A stretch of 64,000 bases of DNA, from the NCBI GenBank assembly GCA_963923955.1, contig OZ000552.1, positions 2,570,085-2,634,084 on the forward strand, read 5' to 3'. The DNA is from G963923955 sp963923955 (GTDB lineage Bacteria > Pseudomonadota > Gammaproteobacteria > Eutrophobiales > Eutrophobiaceae). The translations under genes and the position numbers were made by a program. This document shows, piece after piece, positions 26,226 to 34,282 of this stretch; the first letter of the stretch is position 1, and every line of letters starts with the position of its first letter. The notes beneath the pieces are model-generated. The model searched no databases, was not told the DNA's origin, and worked only from the letters and a program-made list of their open reading frames with translations.

Positions 26226-27110
26226 ATGAGCACCGTCACACTGGAACAACTTGATGCAAACCTGGACCTGGTTATGCAAGCCCGTCCTGATTTTTTGATC
26301 AATGAAAACCGTCCCCAACTCTACCAGGCAGATGCCACACGCAAAGGCGTGTTGCCGCCAGAGAGCGTAGATTTGATCATCACTTCCCCGCCATACAATG
26401 TCGGGATGCCTTATGATGACAAGGGCTGCGGAGACAGTATGAGCTACTGCGACTATGCAAAGTTCTCCGCTAAATGGCTTGCGAATTGCTACCATTGGGC
26501 GCGCCCTACTGCGCGTCTGTGCGTCAATGTCGCCATAGACAAGAACAAGAACGGCAAGCACCCGCTATCGGCAGATCTAACGCAGTGGGCGATGGCGGCC
26601 GGTTGGAAATATCACGCAACCATACTATGGAACGAAGGCAACATCTCGCGTCGTACCGCGTGGGGGTCTTGGTGTAGTGCTTCTGCGCCGCACATCATCG
26701 CCCCTGTTGAAACTATCATTGTACTCTACAAAGACGTATGGAAACGGGCCAACCAGGGGAGCAACGACATTACGCCAGATGAATTCAAAGAATGGGTATT
26801 TGGGATTTGGAATTTTAATGGTGAGAGTGCCAAGCGGGTCGGCCACGAGGCACCGTTCCCGTTGGAGTTACCGCGGCGATTGATTAAGCTCTTGTCGTTT
26901 CAGGGTGATACGGTCCTGGATCCGTTTAGCGGCTCAGGCTCAACAATGGTGGCAACGATTAACAACTATCGCACTGCTCTAGGGATTGAAGTGGAAGCGA
27001 AGTATTGTGAATTGACAGCGCAGAGACTGGAAAAGCTATGCGGAGTAAAATTGAAACCATCCTTAGCGGCAGAACGCAAGACATCTATGCAAAAGTGCTG
27101 GACGCTATAA
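26226..27110 (+). CDS. Type II DNA methyltransferase, beta class
   Basis: A 294-residue site-specific DNA methyltransferase (N4-cytosine or N6-adenine). Catalytic motif IV is ITSPPYNVG (about 52-60) and SAM-binding motif I is LDPFSGSGSTMVA (about 227-239). This order, catalytic first and FxGxG second, defines the beta class. TSPPY is commonest in N4-cytosine enzymes, so N4mC is more likely than N6mA. The target-recognition region lies between them (residues 90-200). It protects host DNA against the nuclease encoded downstream, whose gene overlaps by 73 bp. The pair sits between the pilus operon and metF. Recognition sequence unknown. Confidence 0.88.
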   Translation: MSTVTLEQLDANLDLVMQARPDFLINENRPQLYQADATRKGVLPPESVDLIITSPPYNVGMPYDDKGCGDSMSYCDYAKFSAKWLANCYHWARPTARLCVNVAIDKNKNGKHPLSADLTQWAMAAGWKYHATILWNEGNISRRTAWGSWCSASAPHIIAPVETIIVLYKDVWKRANQGSNDITPDEFKEWVFGIWNFNGESAKRVGHEAPFPLELPRRLIKLLSFQGDTVLDPFSGSGSTMVATINNYRTALGIEVEAKYCELTAQRLEKLCGVKLKPSLAAERKTSMQKCWTL

Positions 27111-27643
27111 CGGCCTATCACTGTCCATCAACGTTCATTGCCGCGGCGTGGAAGTTATACACCACGAAATATCAGAACAACCCAAGCATTAACGGGCGGG
27201 TATTTGAATGCTTGATCCTTGAGACGCTGGTGCGTGAAGGGATCACCCCGTTTTACTATCAGGCCAGGTTCCTGCATGTGCCAAACTGCGATTTTGACAT
27301 CGTGCTGTATCATCCTGAAAGTCCGGTTGTGCTCTCAGCAAAGACAAGCCTGCGAGAGCGCTATAAACAGGCTGCCCTAGAGGGCCTGGCCCTGCGTCAG
27401 GTCTATCGTCGGTCCATGCAATACCTGATTACGCTCAGTGTGGAGGAAGCAGCAGCCAATAAGGCGAGGATCGCCAGCGGGGATATTGTGGGACTAACGG
27501 ATATCATTGTGGCCAGTACACCCGACTATGACGCTATGCTGGAACAAATCGGGGCGCAAACCTTTGAGTATGCGCAAAAAATCCTGCCGCTAAGCGGTCG
27601 CGCATTCCCTCAGGCCCGAGGTCTACCCGAAGCTGGCCGGTAA
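27038..27643 (+). CDS. Type II restriction endonuclease (PD-(D/E)XK variant)
   Basis: A 201-residue nuclease partner of the preceding methyltransferase. The core reads CDFDIVLYH (D87), then VVLSAKTSLRERYKQAALEG with K102 and E115. A serine replaces the usual acidic residue two before Lys, and a Glu lies 13 positions after it. This S-x-K-x12-E arrangement is known from Cfr10I/NgoMIV/EcoRII-type endonucleases in which the acidic residue has migrated to the next helix. It starts inside the methyltransferase gene (73-bp overlap, different frame), so the two are translationally linked. ATG 27038 gives the full N-terminal helices; no controller protein gene is present. Specificity unknown. Confidence 0.7.
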   Translation: MRSKIETILSGRTQDIYAKVLDAITAYHCPSTFIAAAWKLYTTKYQNNPSINGRVFECLILETLVREGITPFYYQARFLHVPNCDFDIVLYHPESPVVLSAKTSLRERYKQAALEGLALRQVYRRSMQYLITLSVEEAAANKARIASGDIVGLTDIIVASTPDYDAMLEQIGAQTFEYAQKILPLSGRAFPQARGLPEAGR

Positions 27644-27678
27644 ATCCTGCTGCTCCATAGCAAGTTGGAAAGTACGAA

Positions 27679-27700
27679 CTGATAAGCGTGTCCTTATCAG
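27679..27700. terminator. Hairpin between convergent RM and metF genes
   Basis: A perfect 8-bp stem, CTGATAAG...CTTATCAG, with a 6-base loop lies between the convergent restriction endonuclease and metF genes. There is no T tract on either side, so intrinsic termination is uncertain; it may be a bidirectional weak terminator or an RNA-end-stabilising element. Confidence 0.4.
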
Positions 27701-27750
27701 GCAGCAACAAAACCCCCTATCTTTGTGCGTCAACTAAAACTCCTTTCCAA

Positions 27751-28596
27751 TCAACGCTTATCCAACCCTAAGTTCTTATAGATCGCCTCTGCGGCATCGG
27801 CCTGGTTCATCGTATAGATATGCAGCCCCGGCGCATCATTGTCCAACAACCTCTCACAGAGCCGCGTTACCACCTCAAGGCCAAAGTCCTTAAGCGCCGC
27901 CTTATCCTCGGCAAGGCTCTGCAAGCGTCTTAAGATCCAACGCGGGATCTCGGCACCACAGCGCGCGGAGAAATGCGCAAGCTGGCGGTAATTGGTGATC
28001 GGCATGATGCCCGGCACAATCGGCACCTCAATCCCTAAGCTTTCACAGCTATCCAAAAAACTGAAATAGGCATCGGCATTATAAAAATACTGCGTGATCG
28101 AACTATCGGCACCGGCCGCAACCTTGCGCTTGAAATGCTGTAGATCATGCTCGGCACTGGCCGCCTGCGGATGAAATTCCGGATAGCAGGCCACCTCGAT
28201 ATGAAAATGCGCACCGGTCTCAGCGCGGATAAACGCAACCAGCTCGCTGGCATAATTCAAGGCGCTCCCACCCCCTGCGCCGGATGGCGCATCCCCCCGC
28301 AGCGCAACCAGCTGCTCAAGGCCGCATTCCTTGTATTGCATCAGCACCTTTCTGAGCTCATCCCGACTACTGCTCATGCAGGAAATATGCGGCACCGCCA
28401 CCACCCCGGTCTTCTCCCTGATGTCAAGCACGGTCTCAAAGGTCTTCTCGCGGCTACTCCCCCCAGCCCCGTAGGTCACCGAGATAAAATCAGGCCGCAG
28501 CCTGGCAAGGCGCTCCTGGGTCAGCTGTAATTTTACTGCCGCGGCTTCCGTCCGGGGCGGAAAAAATTCAAAACTATATTTTTTATCTGCGCCCAT
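27751..28596 (-). CDS. metF: 5,10-methylenetetrahydrofolate reductase
   Basis: A 281-residue flavoprotein that reduces 5,10-methylene-THF to 5-methyl-THF, the methyl donor for methionine synthesis. Family motifs are clear: YSFEFFPPRTE at the start (catalytic Glu), FISVTYGAGGSSREKT, PHISCMSS, LVALRGDAP, EVACYPEFHPQA, ITQYFYNADAYFSFL and VPGIMPITNYRQL. Length matches bacterial MetF (about 280-300). It is a single-gene unit transcribed away from cutA and converging on the RM pair. No clear Shine-Dalgarno precedes ATG 28596, and no SAM or SAH riboswitch was recognised upstream. Confidence 0.95.
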   Translation of the reverse strand: MGADKKYSFEFFPPRTEAAAVKLQLTQERLARLRPDFISVTYGAGGSSREKTFETVLDIREKTGVVAVPHISCMSSSRDELRKVLMQYKECGLEQLVALRGDAPSGAGGGSALNYASELVAFIRAETGAHFHIEVACYPEFHPQAASAEHDLQHFKRKVAAGADSSITQYFYNADAYFSFLDSCESLGIEVPIVPGIMPITNYRQLAHFSARCGAEIPRWILRRLQSLAEDKAALKDFGLEVVTRLCERLLDNDAPGLHIYTMNQADAAEAIYKNLGLDKR

Positions 28597-29015
28597 AACT
28601 GCTTGGTGACTTGATCTTCAATTCGAGAAATAATCTGGCGTGGGACCATGCCTCGGCCCGGTTTCCTGCATTGTAACGATATTTACCGCAAAACGCTCAT
28701 AACTGGCTTAGGCCTCTTGTCCATCTACCGATCTTGCCCGTTTTAATCAAGACAAAAATGCCTACGAAAATGGAGTATATAACGAGTGCACGGGGAATGA
28801 CGAGGAATTATAGATGACAGAGCGGACAGGCTCAGCAGGCGCATGATAGCGACACTGCTTTGGTCGCCACCTGCTTTTCATTGCCATACATCGCTTTATG
28901 TCTTTATCTTAAACTATGCTCTGCCGGACAAGACTCAATAAAAAACATGGCTTGTTTGCCAGTGTATTGGCAAGATAGCATTTTTAAGACAGCCTAAGAG
29001 AAAATAGCAGGGCAA
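28597..29015. promoter_or_regulatory. Divergent metF/cutA control region
   Basis: A 419-bp gap carrying the promoters of metF (leftward) and cutA (rightward). The only clear structure is an inverted repeat TTGCCA-N6-TGGCAA at 28956-28973, 43 bp before the cutA start, which has the size and symmetry of a dimeric regulator site. No RNA gene or longer reading frame was recognised. Confidence 0.35.
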
Positions 29016-29351
29016 ATGACGAAGAGATCCGTGCAGCACTTGTTGGTAATGAGCACCTGTCCCGGGCCGGCGGCCGCTAAGGAGATGGCGCAGGAGTTGG
29101 TGATGGGCAGGCTTGCCGCCTGTGTACAGATCGTTCCTAGCGTACAATCGTTTTTCAGCTGGGCCGGGAAGGTGGATAATGCTGCGGAGAGCCTGCTATT
29201 GATCAAGACCACAACGGGGCGCTATGCGGAATTGGAGCAGCGCATTAGGGCCATGCACACCTATGAACTTCCAGAGATCATTGCAGTCCCTATCCATAGC
29301 GGATCGGCTGAATATCTATCCTGGATAGACGATTGTACAGATTCCTCCTAA
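29016..29351 (+). CDS. cutA: Divalent-cation tolerance protein CutA
   Basis: A 111-residue CutA1-family protein, a small trimeric alpha/beta protein linked to copper tolerance in E. coli. Family signatures are VMSTCPGPAAAKEMAQELV, RLAACVQIVPSVQSFFSWAG, ESLLLIKTTTGRYAELEQRI, HTYELPEIIAVPI and SAEYLSWI. In gammaproteobacteria cutA commonly precedes dsbD, exactly as here. The 3' end overlaps the likely TTG start of dsbD by 19 bp. Confidence 0.94.
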   Translation: MTKRSVQHLLVMSTCPGPAAAKEMAQELVMGRLAACVQIVPSVQSFFSWAGKVDNAAESLLLIKTTTGRYAELEQRIRAMHTYELPEIIAVPIHSGSAEYLSWIDDCTDSS

Positions 29352-31207
29352 ATACATTCCATGTAGCTCTGTGCCTGCTCGGTCTCGCTGCGCTCTCCAA
29401 CGCCGCTGCTGAGTCCTTCGCTGATCGTATCCAGAGAACACTTGGCGCATCCGGCGTCAATAGCGCAGATGAAGTCCTGCACCCCGATGCGGCCTTTGTC
29501 TTCTCCGCAGCACCGGCTGGGCCGCAGGCGCTCAGTCTTAACTGGCAGGTGGCGGATGGCTATTATCTCTACCATGATAAATTCAGTTTCGCCATCAAAG
29601 ACGGTCCGCTTGCGCTCAATCGGGAGGCGATTGCTGTGCCTGGGGGCACAATCAAGGCCGATCCATTCTTTGGTCAGGTAGAGATCAACGAGGGCGAGAT
29701 CGAGATCGATCTGCCGGTCAATAGAGCAAGCCTTGAGGAGGCGACAGCGACACTGGAAGTAGGCTACCAGGGCTGCAAGGCGGACTCGATCTGTTATCCG
29801 CCGATAAAAAAGCTCGTGCCCCTCACACTTGCCGCCTTTGCAGGCAGCGCCCAAGCGGCGACTGCGCAGGAAGATGCGCCCATAGCAGATAGACGTTCAC
29901 AGCTCTCAACGCAAGATGCCATCACCCAGGGGCTCAAGGACGGCACTTTATTGATCAACGTGCTGGCCTTTTTTGGCTTTGGCCTGTTGCTGTCCTTAAC
30001 GCCCTGCATCTTTCCCATGATCCCGATCTTATCCGGCATCATTGTCGGGCAGGGCAAGACCGTTACGGTGAAGCGCGGCTTTATGCTGTCTCTCGCCTAT
30101 GTCATGGCGATGGCAATCAGCTATGCCATCCTCGGCGTCATCGCCGGTTCGTTTCATTTTAACCTGCAGGCGGCCGCGCAGAACATCTGGGTGATCTCTG
30201 CATTCAGCGCTGTTTTTGTATTGCTGGCCCTGTCCATGTTTGGTTTTTATGAATTGCAATTACCAGTTGCGCTGCAGGGCCGCCTGCTCGCCGCCGGCAA
30301 GCAACGCAAAAGCGGTACGCTCTATGGCGCTGCCGTGATGGGCATGTTGTCCGCCCTTATCGCCGGGCCCTGCGTTGCCCCGCCGCTCGCAGGTGCCCTG
30401 TTATATATCAGCCAGACCGGTGATGCTGTATTGGGCGGCCTGGCCCTGTTTGCGCTGGGCCTGGGGCTGGGTGTGCCCTTGTTAATCCTGGGCGGCTCGG
30501 CAGGCACCCTGCTGCCGCGCGCCGGTGCCTGGATGGAGTCGATCAAGCGGGTCTTCGGCGTGGTGATGCTGGCTGTTGCCATCTGGTTTATGGAGCGTGT
30601 TATCCCCGCCCAGCTGGCGCTGATGCTGTGGGCCATGCTGCTGATTGTCGCGGCCATCTACTTGGGCGCCCTAGACCGGCCGACAACGGAGTCCGGCTGG
30701 CAGCGCCTGTGGAAGGGGCTGGGCCTGGTCATGTTGATCTACGGTGCCGTGCTCGTTGTCGGCGCAGCAAGCGGCGGCAAGGATCTGTTTCAGCCGCTGC
30801 CGAGTGTTGGGCAGCTTGCCGGCGAGCGGGAAGCGGAAAAAATACCCTTCACCAGGATTAAGAATCTGGATGAATTAAACCGGCAATTAGCAATGGCCAA
30901 TGCCGCCGGCAGCTATGTCATGCTGGATTTTTATGCCGACTGGTGTACAAGCTGCATCGAGATGGAAGAGCATACCTTTCCTGATAAAAGAGTGCAGGCC
31001 GCATTGCAAGAGCTGGTCCTGTTGCAGGCGGATGTTACGGCGACCGATGAGGAAGATCGGGCGTTGATGACGGCCTTTAATCTATTCGGGCCGCCGGCCA
31101 TCCTGTTTTTTGCTCCCAACGGTAAGGAAGCGCGCGCCCATCGCCTGCTGGGCTTTATCGAGGCGGATGAATTTCTACAGCACCTGCAGCAGGCGGTAGG
31201 CTCATGA
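29333..31207 (+). CDS. dsbD: Thiol:disulfide interchange protein DsbD
   Basis: A 624-residue membrane reductase that carries electrons from cytoplasmic thioredoxin to periplasmic thiol proteins. All three parts are present: a signal peptide and alpha domain with the cysteine pair C148/C154 (GYQGCKADSICYPP); the eight-helix core with C225 (LTPCIFPMIP) and C347 (AGPCVAPPLAG); and a C-terminal thioredoxin-like gamma domain with C538/C541 (YADWCTSCIEME). No ATG fits the signal peptide; TTG 29333, inside cutA, gives MYRFLLNTFHVALCLLGLAA. It precedes a TlpA-like thioredoxin gene with a 4-bp overlap (ATGA), so this is a cutA-dsbD-tlpA-like operon. Confidence 0.95.
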   Translation: MYRFLLNTFHVALCLLGLAALSNAAAESFADRIQRTLGASGVNSADEVLHPDAAFVFSAAPAGPQALSLNWQVADGYYLYHDKFSFAIKDGPLALNREAIAVPGGTIKADPFFGQVEINEGEIEIDLPVNRASLEEATATLEVGYQGCKADSICYPPIKKLVPLTLAAFAGSAQAATAQEDAPIADRRSQLSTQDAITQGLKDGTLLINVLAFFGFGLLLSLTPCIFPMIPILSGIIVGQGKTVTVKRGFMLSLAYVMAMAISYAILGVIAGSFHFNLQAAAQNIWVISAFSAVFVLLALSMFGFYELQLPVALQGRLLAAGKQRKSGTLYGAAVMGMLSALIAGPCVAPPLAGALLYISQTGDAVLGGLALFALGLGLGVPLLILGGSAGTLLPRAGAWMESIKRVFGVVMLAVAIWFMERVIPAQLALMLWAMLLIVAAIYLGALDRPTTESGWQRLWKGLGLVMLIYGAVLVVGAASGGKDLFQPLPSVGQLAGEREAEKIPFTRIKNLDELNRQLAMANAAGSYVMLDFYADWCTSCIEMEEHTFPDKRVQAALQELVLLQADVTATDEEDRALMTAFNLFGPPAILFFAPNGKEARAHRLLGFIEADEFLQHLQQAVGS

Positions 31208-31785
31208 AAAGCTTGCCCCTGGCCATTATGGTCTTCTCTCTGGCCTTAGTATCAGCCGCGGCGGGATATTTTTTGTATCGCGCCCAGCCTGATCCCGAGG
31301 CTGCCGCGCTCCCGCCTGTCGGCACGGATCTTGAGACGAAACCACGACCAAAGCCGGCGGCCATGGTCGGGCGAAAGCGGCCGGATTTCAGCCTGCCCAG
31401 CGTGGATGGTGCGCCGCGTCACATAGGGGAATGGCACGGCAAGGTCATCGCGCTGAACTTCTGGGCCACCTGGTGTCCGCCGTGCCTAAAAGAGATCCCG
31501 GAGTTTGTGCATCTACAGGAAAAATATGCCGATCAGGGCCTGCAATTTATCGGCGTTGCCCTGCAGGCGGCCGAGCCGGTGCGGCAATTCATGCAGGAGC
31601 ATAATATGAACTACCCGGTGCTCTTTGGCGAGCTTGAAGTGATCAATATCGCCCGGGCCTATGGCAATGACATCGGCGCCCTGCCCTATACGGTCATTAT
31701 CGATCGCAGCGGCCGCATCGTCTTCGTGAAGCCGGGGCCCCTATCCGGCGAGGTGGCCGAGGCGGTCATCAGCGCGCTGTTATAA
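31204..31785 (+). CDS. TlpA/ResA-like periplasmic thioredoxin
   Basis: A 193-residue thioredoxin-fold protein tethered by an N-terminal membrane helix (residues 4-25). The active site is FWATWCPPCLKEIPEF (C91, C94), and a cis-Pro lies in GALPYTVIID. The fold starts at KRPDFSLPSVDG, typical of the AhpC/TSA-like TlpA family. It is probably reduced by DsbD, whose gene overlaps it by 4 bp, and would reduce a periplasmic target such as apocytochrome c or a copper-binding protein; the target is not shown. Confidence 0.9.
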   Translation: MKSLPLAIMVFSLALVSAAAGYFLYRAQPDPEAAALPPVGTDLETKPRPKPAAMVGRKRPDFSLPSVDGAPRHIGEWHGKVIALNFWATWCPPCLKEIPEFVHLQEKYADQGLQFIGVALQAAEPVRQFMQEHNMNYPVLFGELEVINIARAYGNDIGALPYTVIIDRSGRIVFVKPGPLSGEVAEAVISALL

Positions 31786-31889
31786 GCGCAGCCTCCTTAA
31801 TTTCCCTTTGTTTTAGTGGCTAAAAGCTGCTAAAATTAAATAAAAGCGCCGATCTTCACATCGCCCAGGCGCACTAACACGAGGGGAAT

Positions 31890-32336
31890 ATGGCAAAGAT
31901 CCTGCTGATTAACGGGCCGAATCTGAATCTGCTCGGCCAGCGTGAGCCTGCGCTCTACGGCAGCACAAGCCTTGCAGACATCAACAAGACCCTGGCGGCC
32001 GAGGCCGATGCAGCGGGCCATCATCTGGAGAGCTTCCAGAGCAACGCCGAGCATGAACTGCTTGCGCGCATCCACCGGGCTGGAGCCGAAGACATCGAAT
32101 TTATCATCATCAACCCGGGTGCCTTTGGCCATACCAGCATCGCCCTGCGCGATGCCCTGTTCGGCGTTGCCATTCCCTTTATCGAAGTCCATTTATCCAA
32201 TGTCTTTGCCAGGGAAGCCTTTCGGCAGCATTCTTATCTGTCCGATGTAGCCGTCGGCGTGATCAGCGGGCTGGGCGCACAGGGCTATAGCCTGGCACTA
32301 CAGGCCGCCGCGCAACAATTAGCAGGGGGTACATAG
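31890..32336 (+). CDS. aroQ: Type II 3-dehydroquinate dehydratase
   Basis: A 148-residue shikimate-pathway enzyme converting 3-dehydroquinate to 3-dehydroshikimate. Motifs: ILLINGPNLNLLGQREPALY (catalytic Arg and Tyr loop), FQSNAEHELLARIHRAG, FIIINPGAFGHTSIALRDAL (catalytic His) and IEVHLSNVFAREAFRQHSYL. Length is typical. The start has GAGGGG upstream. It lies just before accB, as in E. coli and other gammaproteobacteria (aroQ-accB-accC). Confidence 0.96.
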   Translation: MAKILLINGPNLNLLGQREPALYGSTSLADINKTLAAEADAAGHHLESFQSNAEHELLARIHRAGAEDIEFIIINPGAFGHTSIALRDALFGVAIPFIEVHLSNVFAREAFRQHSYLSDVAVGVISGLGAQGYSLALQAAAQQLAGGT

Positions 32337-32338
32337 TC

Positions 32339-32794
32339 GTGGATATTCGCAAGGTAAAAAAACTCATGGAGATGCTGGAAGAATCCGCGCTTGCCGAGAT
32401 CGAGATCCATGAAGGCGAGGAGTCGGTGCGCATCAGCCGCCACAGCGCGCTGGCAGCGCTGCCGACCGCACAGACGCCGGTTGCGCTTGCCGCCGCCCCG
32501 GCGCCCGCCACCGAGCAGAAGCAGGCTAAAGCGGCAGAGGATGCCGAGCCGGAAGGAAATATTGTGCGCGCGCCGATGGTGGGGATCTTTTATGAGGCGA
32601 TGGCACCAGGCAAGCCCTCCTTTGTTGAGCTGGGCCAGCGCGTTAAAAGGGGGGATGTGCTGTGTATTATCGAGGCCATGAAGATCATGAATCAGGTCGA
32701 GTCTGAGAGCAGCGGCGTGGTGAGCAGGATCATGGTCGAGAATGGCGCGCCGGTGGAATATGGGCAGCCGCTCTTTGTCATCCGTGCGGAGTGA
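32339..32794 (+). CDS. accB: Biotin carboxyl carrier protein of acetyl-CoA carboxylase
   Basis: A 151-residue carrier subunit for the first step of fatty-acid synthesis. The N-terminus MDIRKVKKLMEMLEESALAE matches AccB, followed by an Ala/Pro linker and a biotinyl domain with the biotin-accepting lysine in CIIEAMKIMNQVE (K115). The domain also has the AccB thumb (ApMVGIFYEAMAPGKPSFVE-type). The start is GTG at 32339, two bases after the aroQ stop; no ATG fits. Confidence 0.96.
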   Translation: MDIRKVKKLMEMLEESALAEIEIHEGEESVRISRHSALAALPTAQTPVALAAAPAPATEQKQAKAAEDAEPEGNIVRAPMVGIFYEAMAPGKPSFVELGQRVKRGDVLCIIEAMKIMNQVESESSGVVSRIMVENGAPVEYGQPLFVIRAE

Positions 32795-32818
32795 TGTCTT
32801 TCAAGGAGTAACACTATT

Positions 32819-32857
32819 ATGAGCGCAGCTTGCGCGTTCCCCGCTATCATTTCTTAA
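32819..32857 (+). CDS. Possible 12-codon leader ORF between accB and accC
   Basis: A short frame, ATG to TAA, encoding MSAACAFPAIIS. It has a strong AAGGAG at 32803-32808, the best ribosome-binding site in this gap, and stops 10 bp before the accC start. The accC ATG itself has no visible Shine-Dalgarno. The mini-ORF might load ribosomes for accC by coupling, or simply be a mis-spaced leftover. Nothing is known of the peptide. Confidence 0.3.
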   Translation: MSAACAFPAIIS

Positions 32858-32867
32858 ATTCGTTCTT

Positions 32868-34211
32868 ATGCTTGATAAGGTAGTCATTGCCAACCGCGGT
32901 GAGATTGCGTTACGCATCCTGCGCGGCTGTCGCGAACTCGGCATCAAGACCGTGGCCGTTTTTTCAGAGGTTGATCGCGAGCAGAAACATGTCTTGTTAG
33001 CCGATGAGGCGGTCTGTATCGGCCCGGCGGCATCAGCCGATAGCTATCTAAGCACGCCGGCGTTGATCAGCGCGGCTGAGGTAACTGATGCCGTGGCCAT
33101 CCATCCGGGCTATGGCTTTCTGTCTGAGAATGCCGATTTTGCCGAGCATGTGGAGAACAGCGGTTTTATCTTCATCGGGCCGCGGGCGGAGACGATTCGG
33201 CTGATGGGCAGCAAGATCTCGGCCCGCAACAGGATGATCAAGGCGGGTGTGCCGGTGGTGCCCGGCTCGGACGGGCCCTTGAGCGGGGACATGGCCAGCA
33301 TCAGCAAGACGGCGAAGGAGCTTGGTTATCCGGTCATCATCAAGGCAGCCGGCGGCGGCGGTGGGCGCGGCATGCGCGTGGTGAACAGCGAGGCCGCATT
33401 GCACAATGCCGTCTCGCTAACGCGCTCGGAAGCGGCAAGCGCATTCGGGGATGATACCCTGTACATGGAGAAATTCTTAGAGCATCCACGCCATGTTGAA
33501 ATACAGCTGCTGGCGGATAATCATGGCAATGTCATCCACTTGGGCGAGCGCGATTGCTCTATGCAGCGCCGCCACCAGAAGGTCATTGAAGAGGCGCCCG
33601 CGCCGGGGATCACTGAGGCCGTGCGCGCGGCGATTGGCGAGCGCTGTGTGCAGGCCTGCAAGGAGATCGACTATCGCGGCGCCGGCACGATGGAGTTTCT
33701 CTATGAGGACGGGGAATTTTATTTTATCGAGATGAATACCCGCATCCAGGTGGAGCACCCGGTGACGGAAATGATTACCGGCGTTGATATTGTCAAAGAG
33801 CAACTGCGCATTGCAGGCGGCGATGCGCTCAGCTACCGCCAAGAGCAGATACGCATTCACGGTCACGCCATCGAATGCCGGATTAACGCAGAAGATCCGG
33901 AGACCTTCATGCCCAGCCCCGGGGTGATCGAGAATTATCATCCGCCGGGCGGCCCGGGCATCCGGGTTGATACCCATGTCTATCAGGATTATCGCATCCC
34001 GCCGCATTATGATTCCATGATCGGCAAGCTGATCGCCCACGGCGAGACGCGCGCGATCGCATTGCGGCGCATGTCAACGGCATTGTCCGAGATATACATT
34101 GACGGCATCAAGACCAACATCCCCTTACACCAGCGACTGCTCAAGGACGCCGCCTTCACCGCCGGCGGGACCGATATTCACTATCTGGAAAACAAGCTCG
34201 GCCTGAAGTAG
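32868..34211 (+). CDS. accC: Biotin carboxylase subunit of acetyl-CoA carboxylase
   Basis: A 447-residue ATP-grasp enzyme that carboxylates biotin on AccB. It opens MLDKVVIANRGEIALRILRG, as in E. coli. The glycine-rich ATP loop is IKAAGGGGGRGMRVV. Further motifs are GERDCSMQRRHQKVIEEAPA, YRGAGTMEFLYEDGEFYFIE (metal-binding Glu), NTRIQVEHPVTEMITGVDIV (catalytic Arg region) and IECRINAEDP. Length is normal. It follows accB by 73 bp. No ribosome-binding site is visible directly upstream (see the mini-ORF at 32819). Confidence 0.97.
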   Translation: MLDKVVIANRGEIALRILRGCRELGIKTVAVFSEVDREQKHVLLADEAVCIGPAASADSYLSTPALISAAEVTDAVAIHPGYGFLSENADFAEHVENSGFIFIGPRAETIRLMGSKISARNRMIKAGVPVVPGSDGPLSGDMASISKTAKELGYPVIIKAAGGGGGRGMRVVNSEAALHNAVSLTRSEAASAFGDDTLYMEKFLEHPRHVEIQLLADNHGNVIHLGERDCSMQRRHQKVIEEAPAPGITEAVRAAIGERCVQACKEIDYRGAGTMEFLYEDGEFYFIEMNTRIQVEHPVTEMITGVDIVKEQLRIAGGDALSYRQEQIRIHGHAIECRINAEDPETFMPSPGVIENYHPPGGPGIRVDTHVYQDYRIPPHYDSMIGKLIAHGETRAIALRRMSTALSEIYIDGIKTNIPLHQRLLKDAAFTAGGTDIHYLENKLGLK

Positions 34212-34282
34212 CCGCCGGTGAAACTTGGGTTTTCCTTACTAAGGTGCGGCGTAAGACGAGGCATGTTCTATAAGGACGCGTT

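Noticed and set aside
28597..28760. Possible SAM or SAH riboswitch before metF
   Set aside because: No recognisable conserved core or pseudoknot pairing could be found by eye.
32837..32851. 15-base match TTCCCCGCTATCATT also at 36091-36105
   Set aside because: A 15-base chance repeat is expected a few times in a window of this size, and the flanks do not match well.
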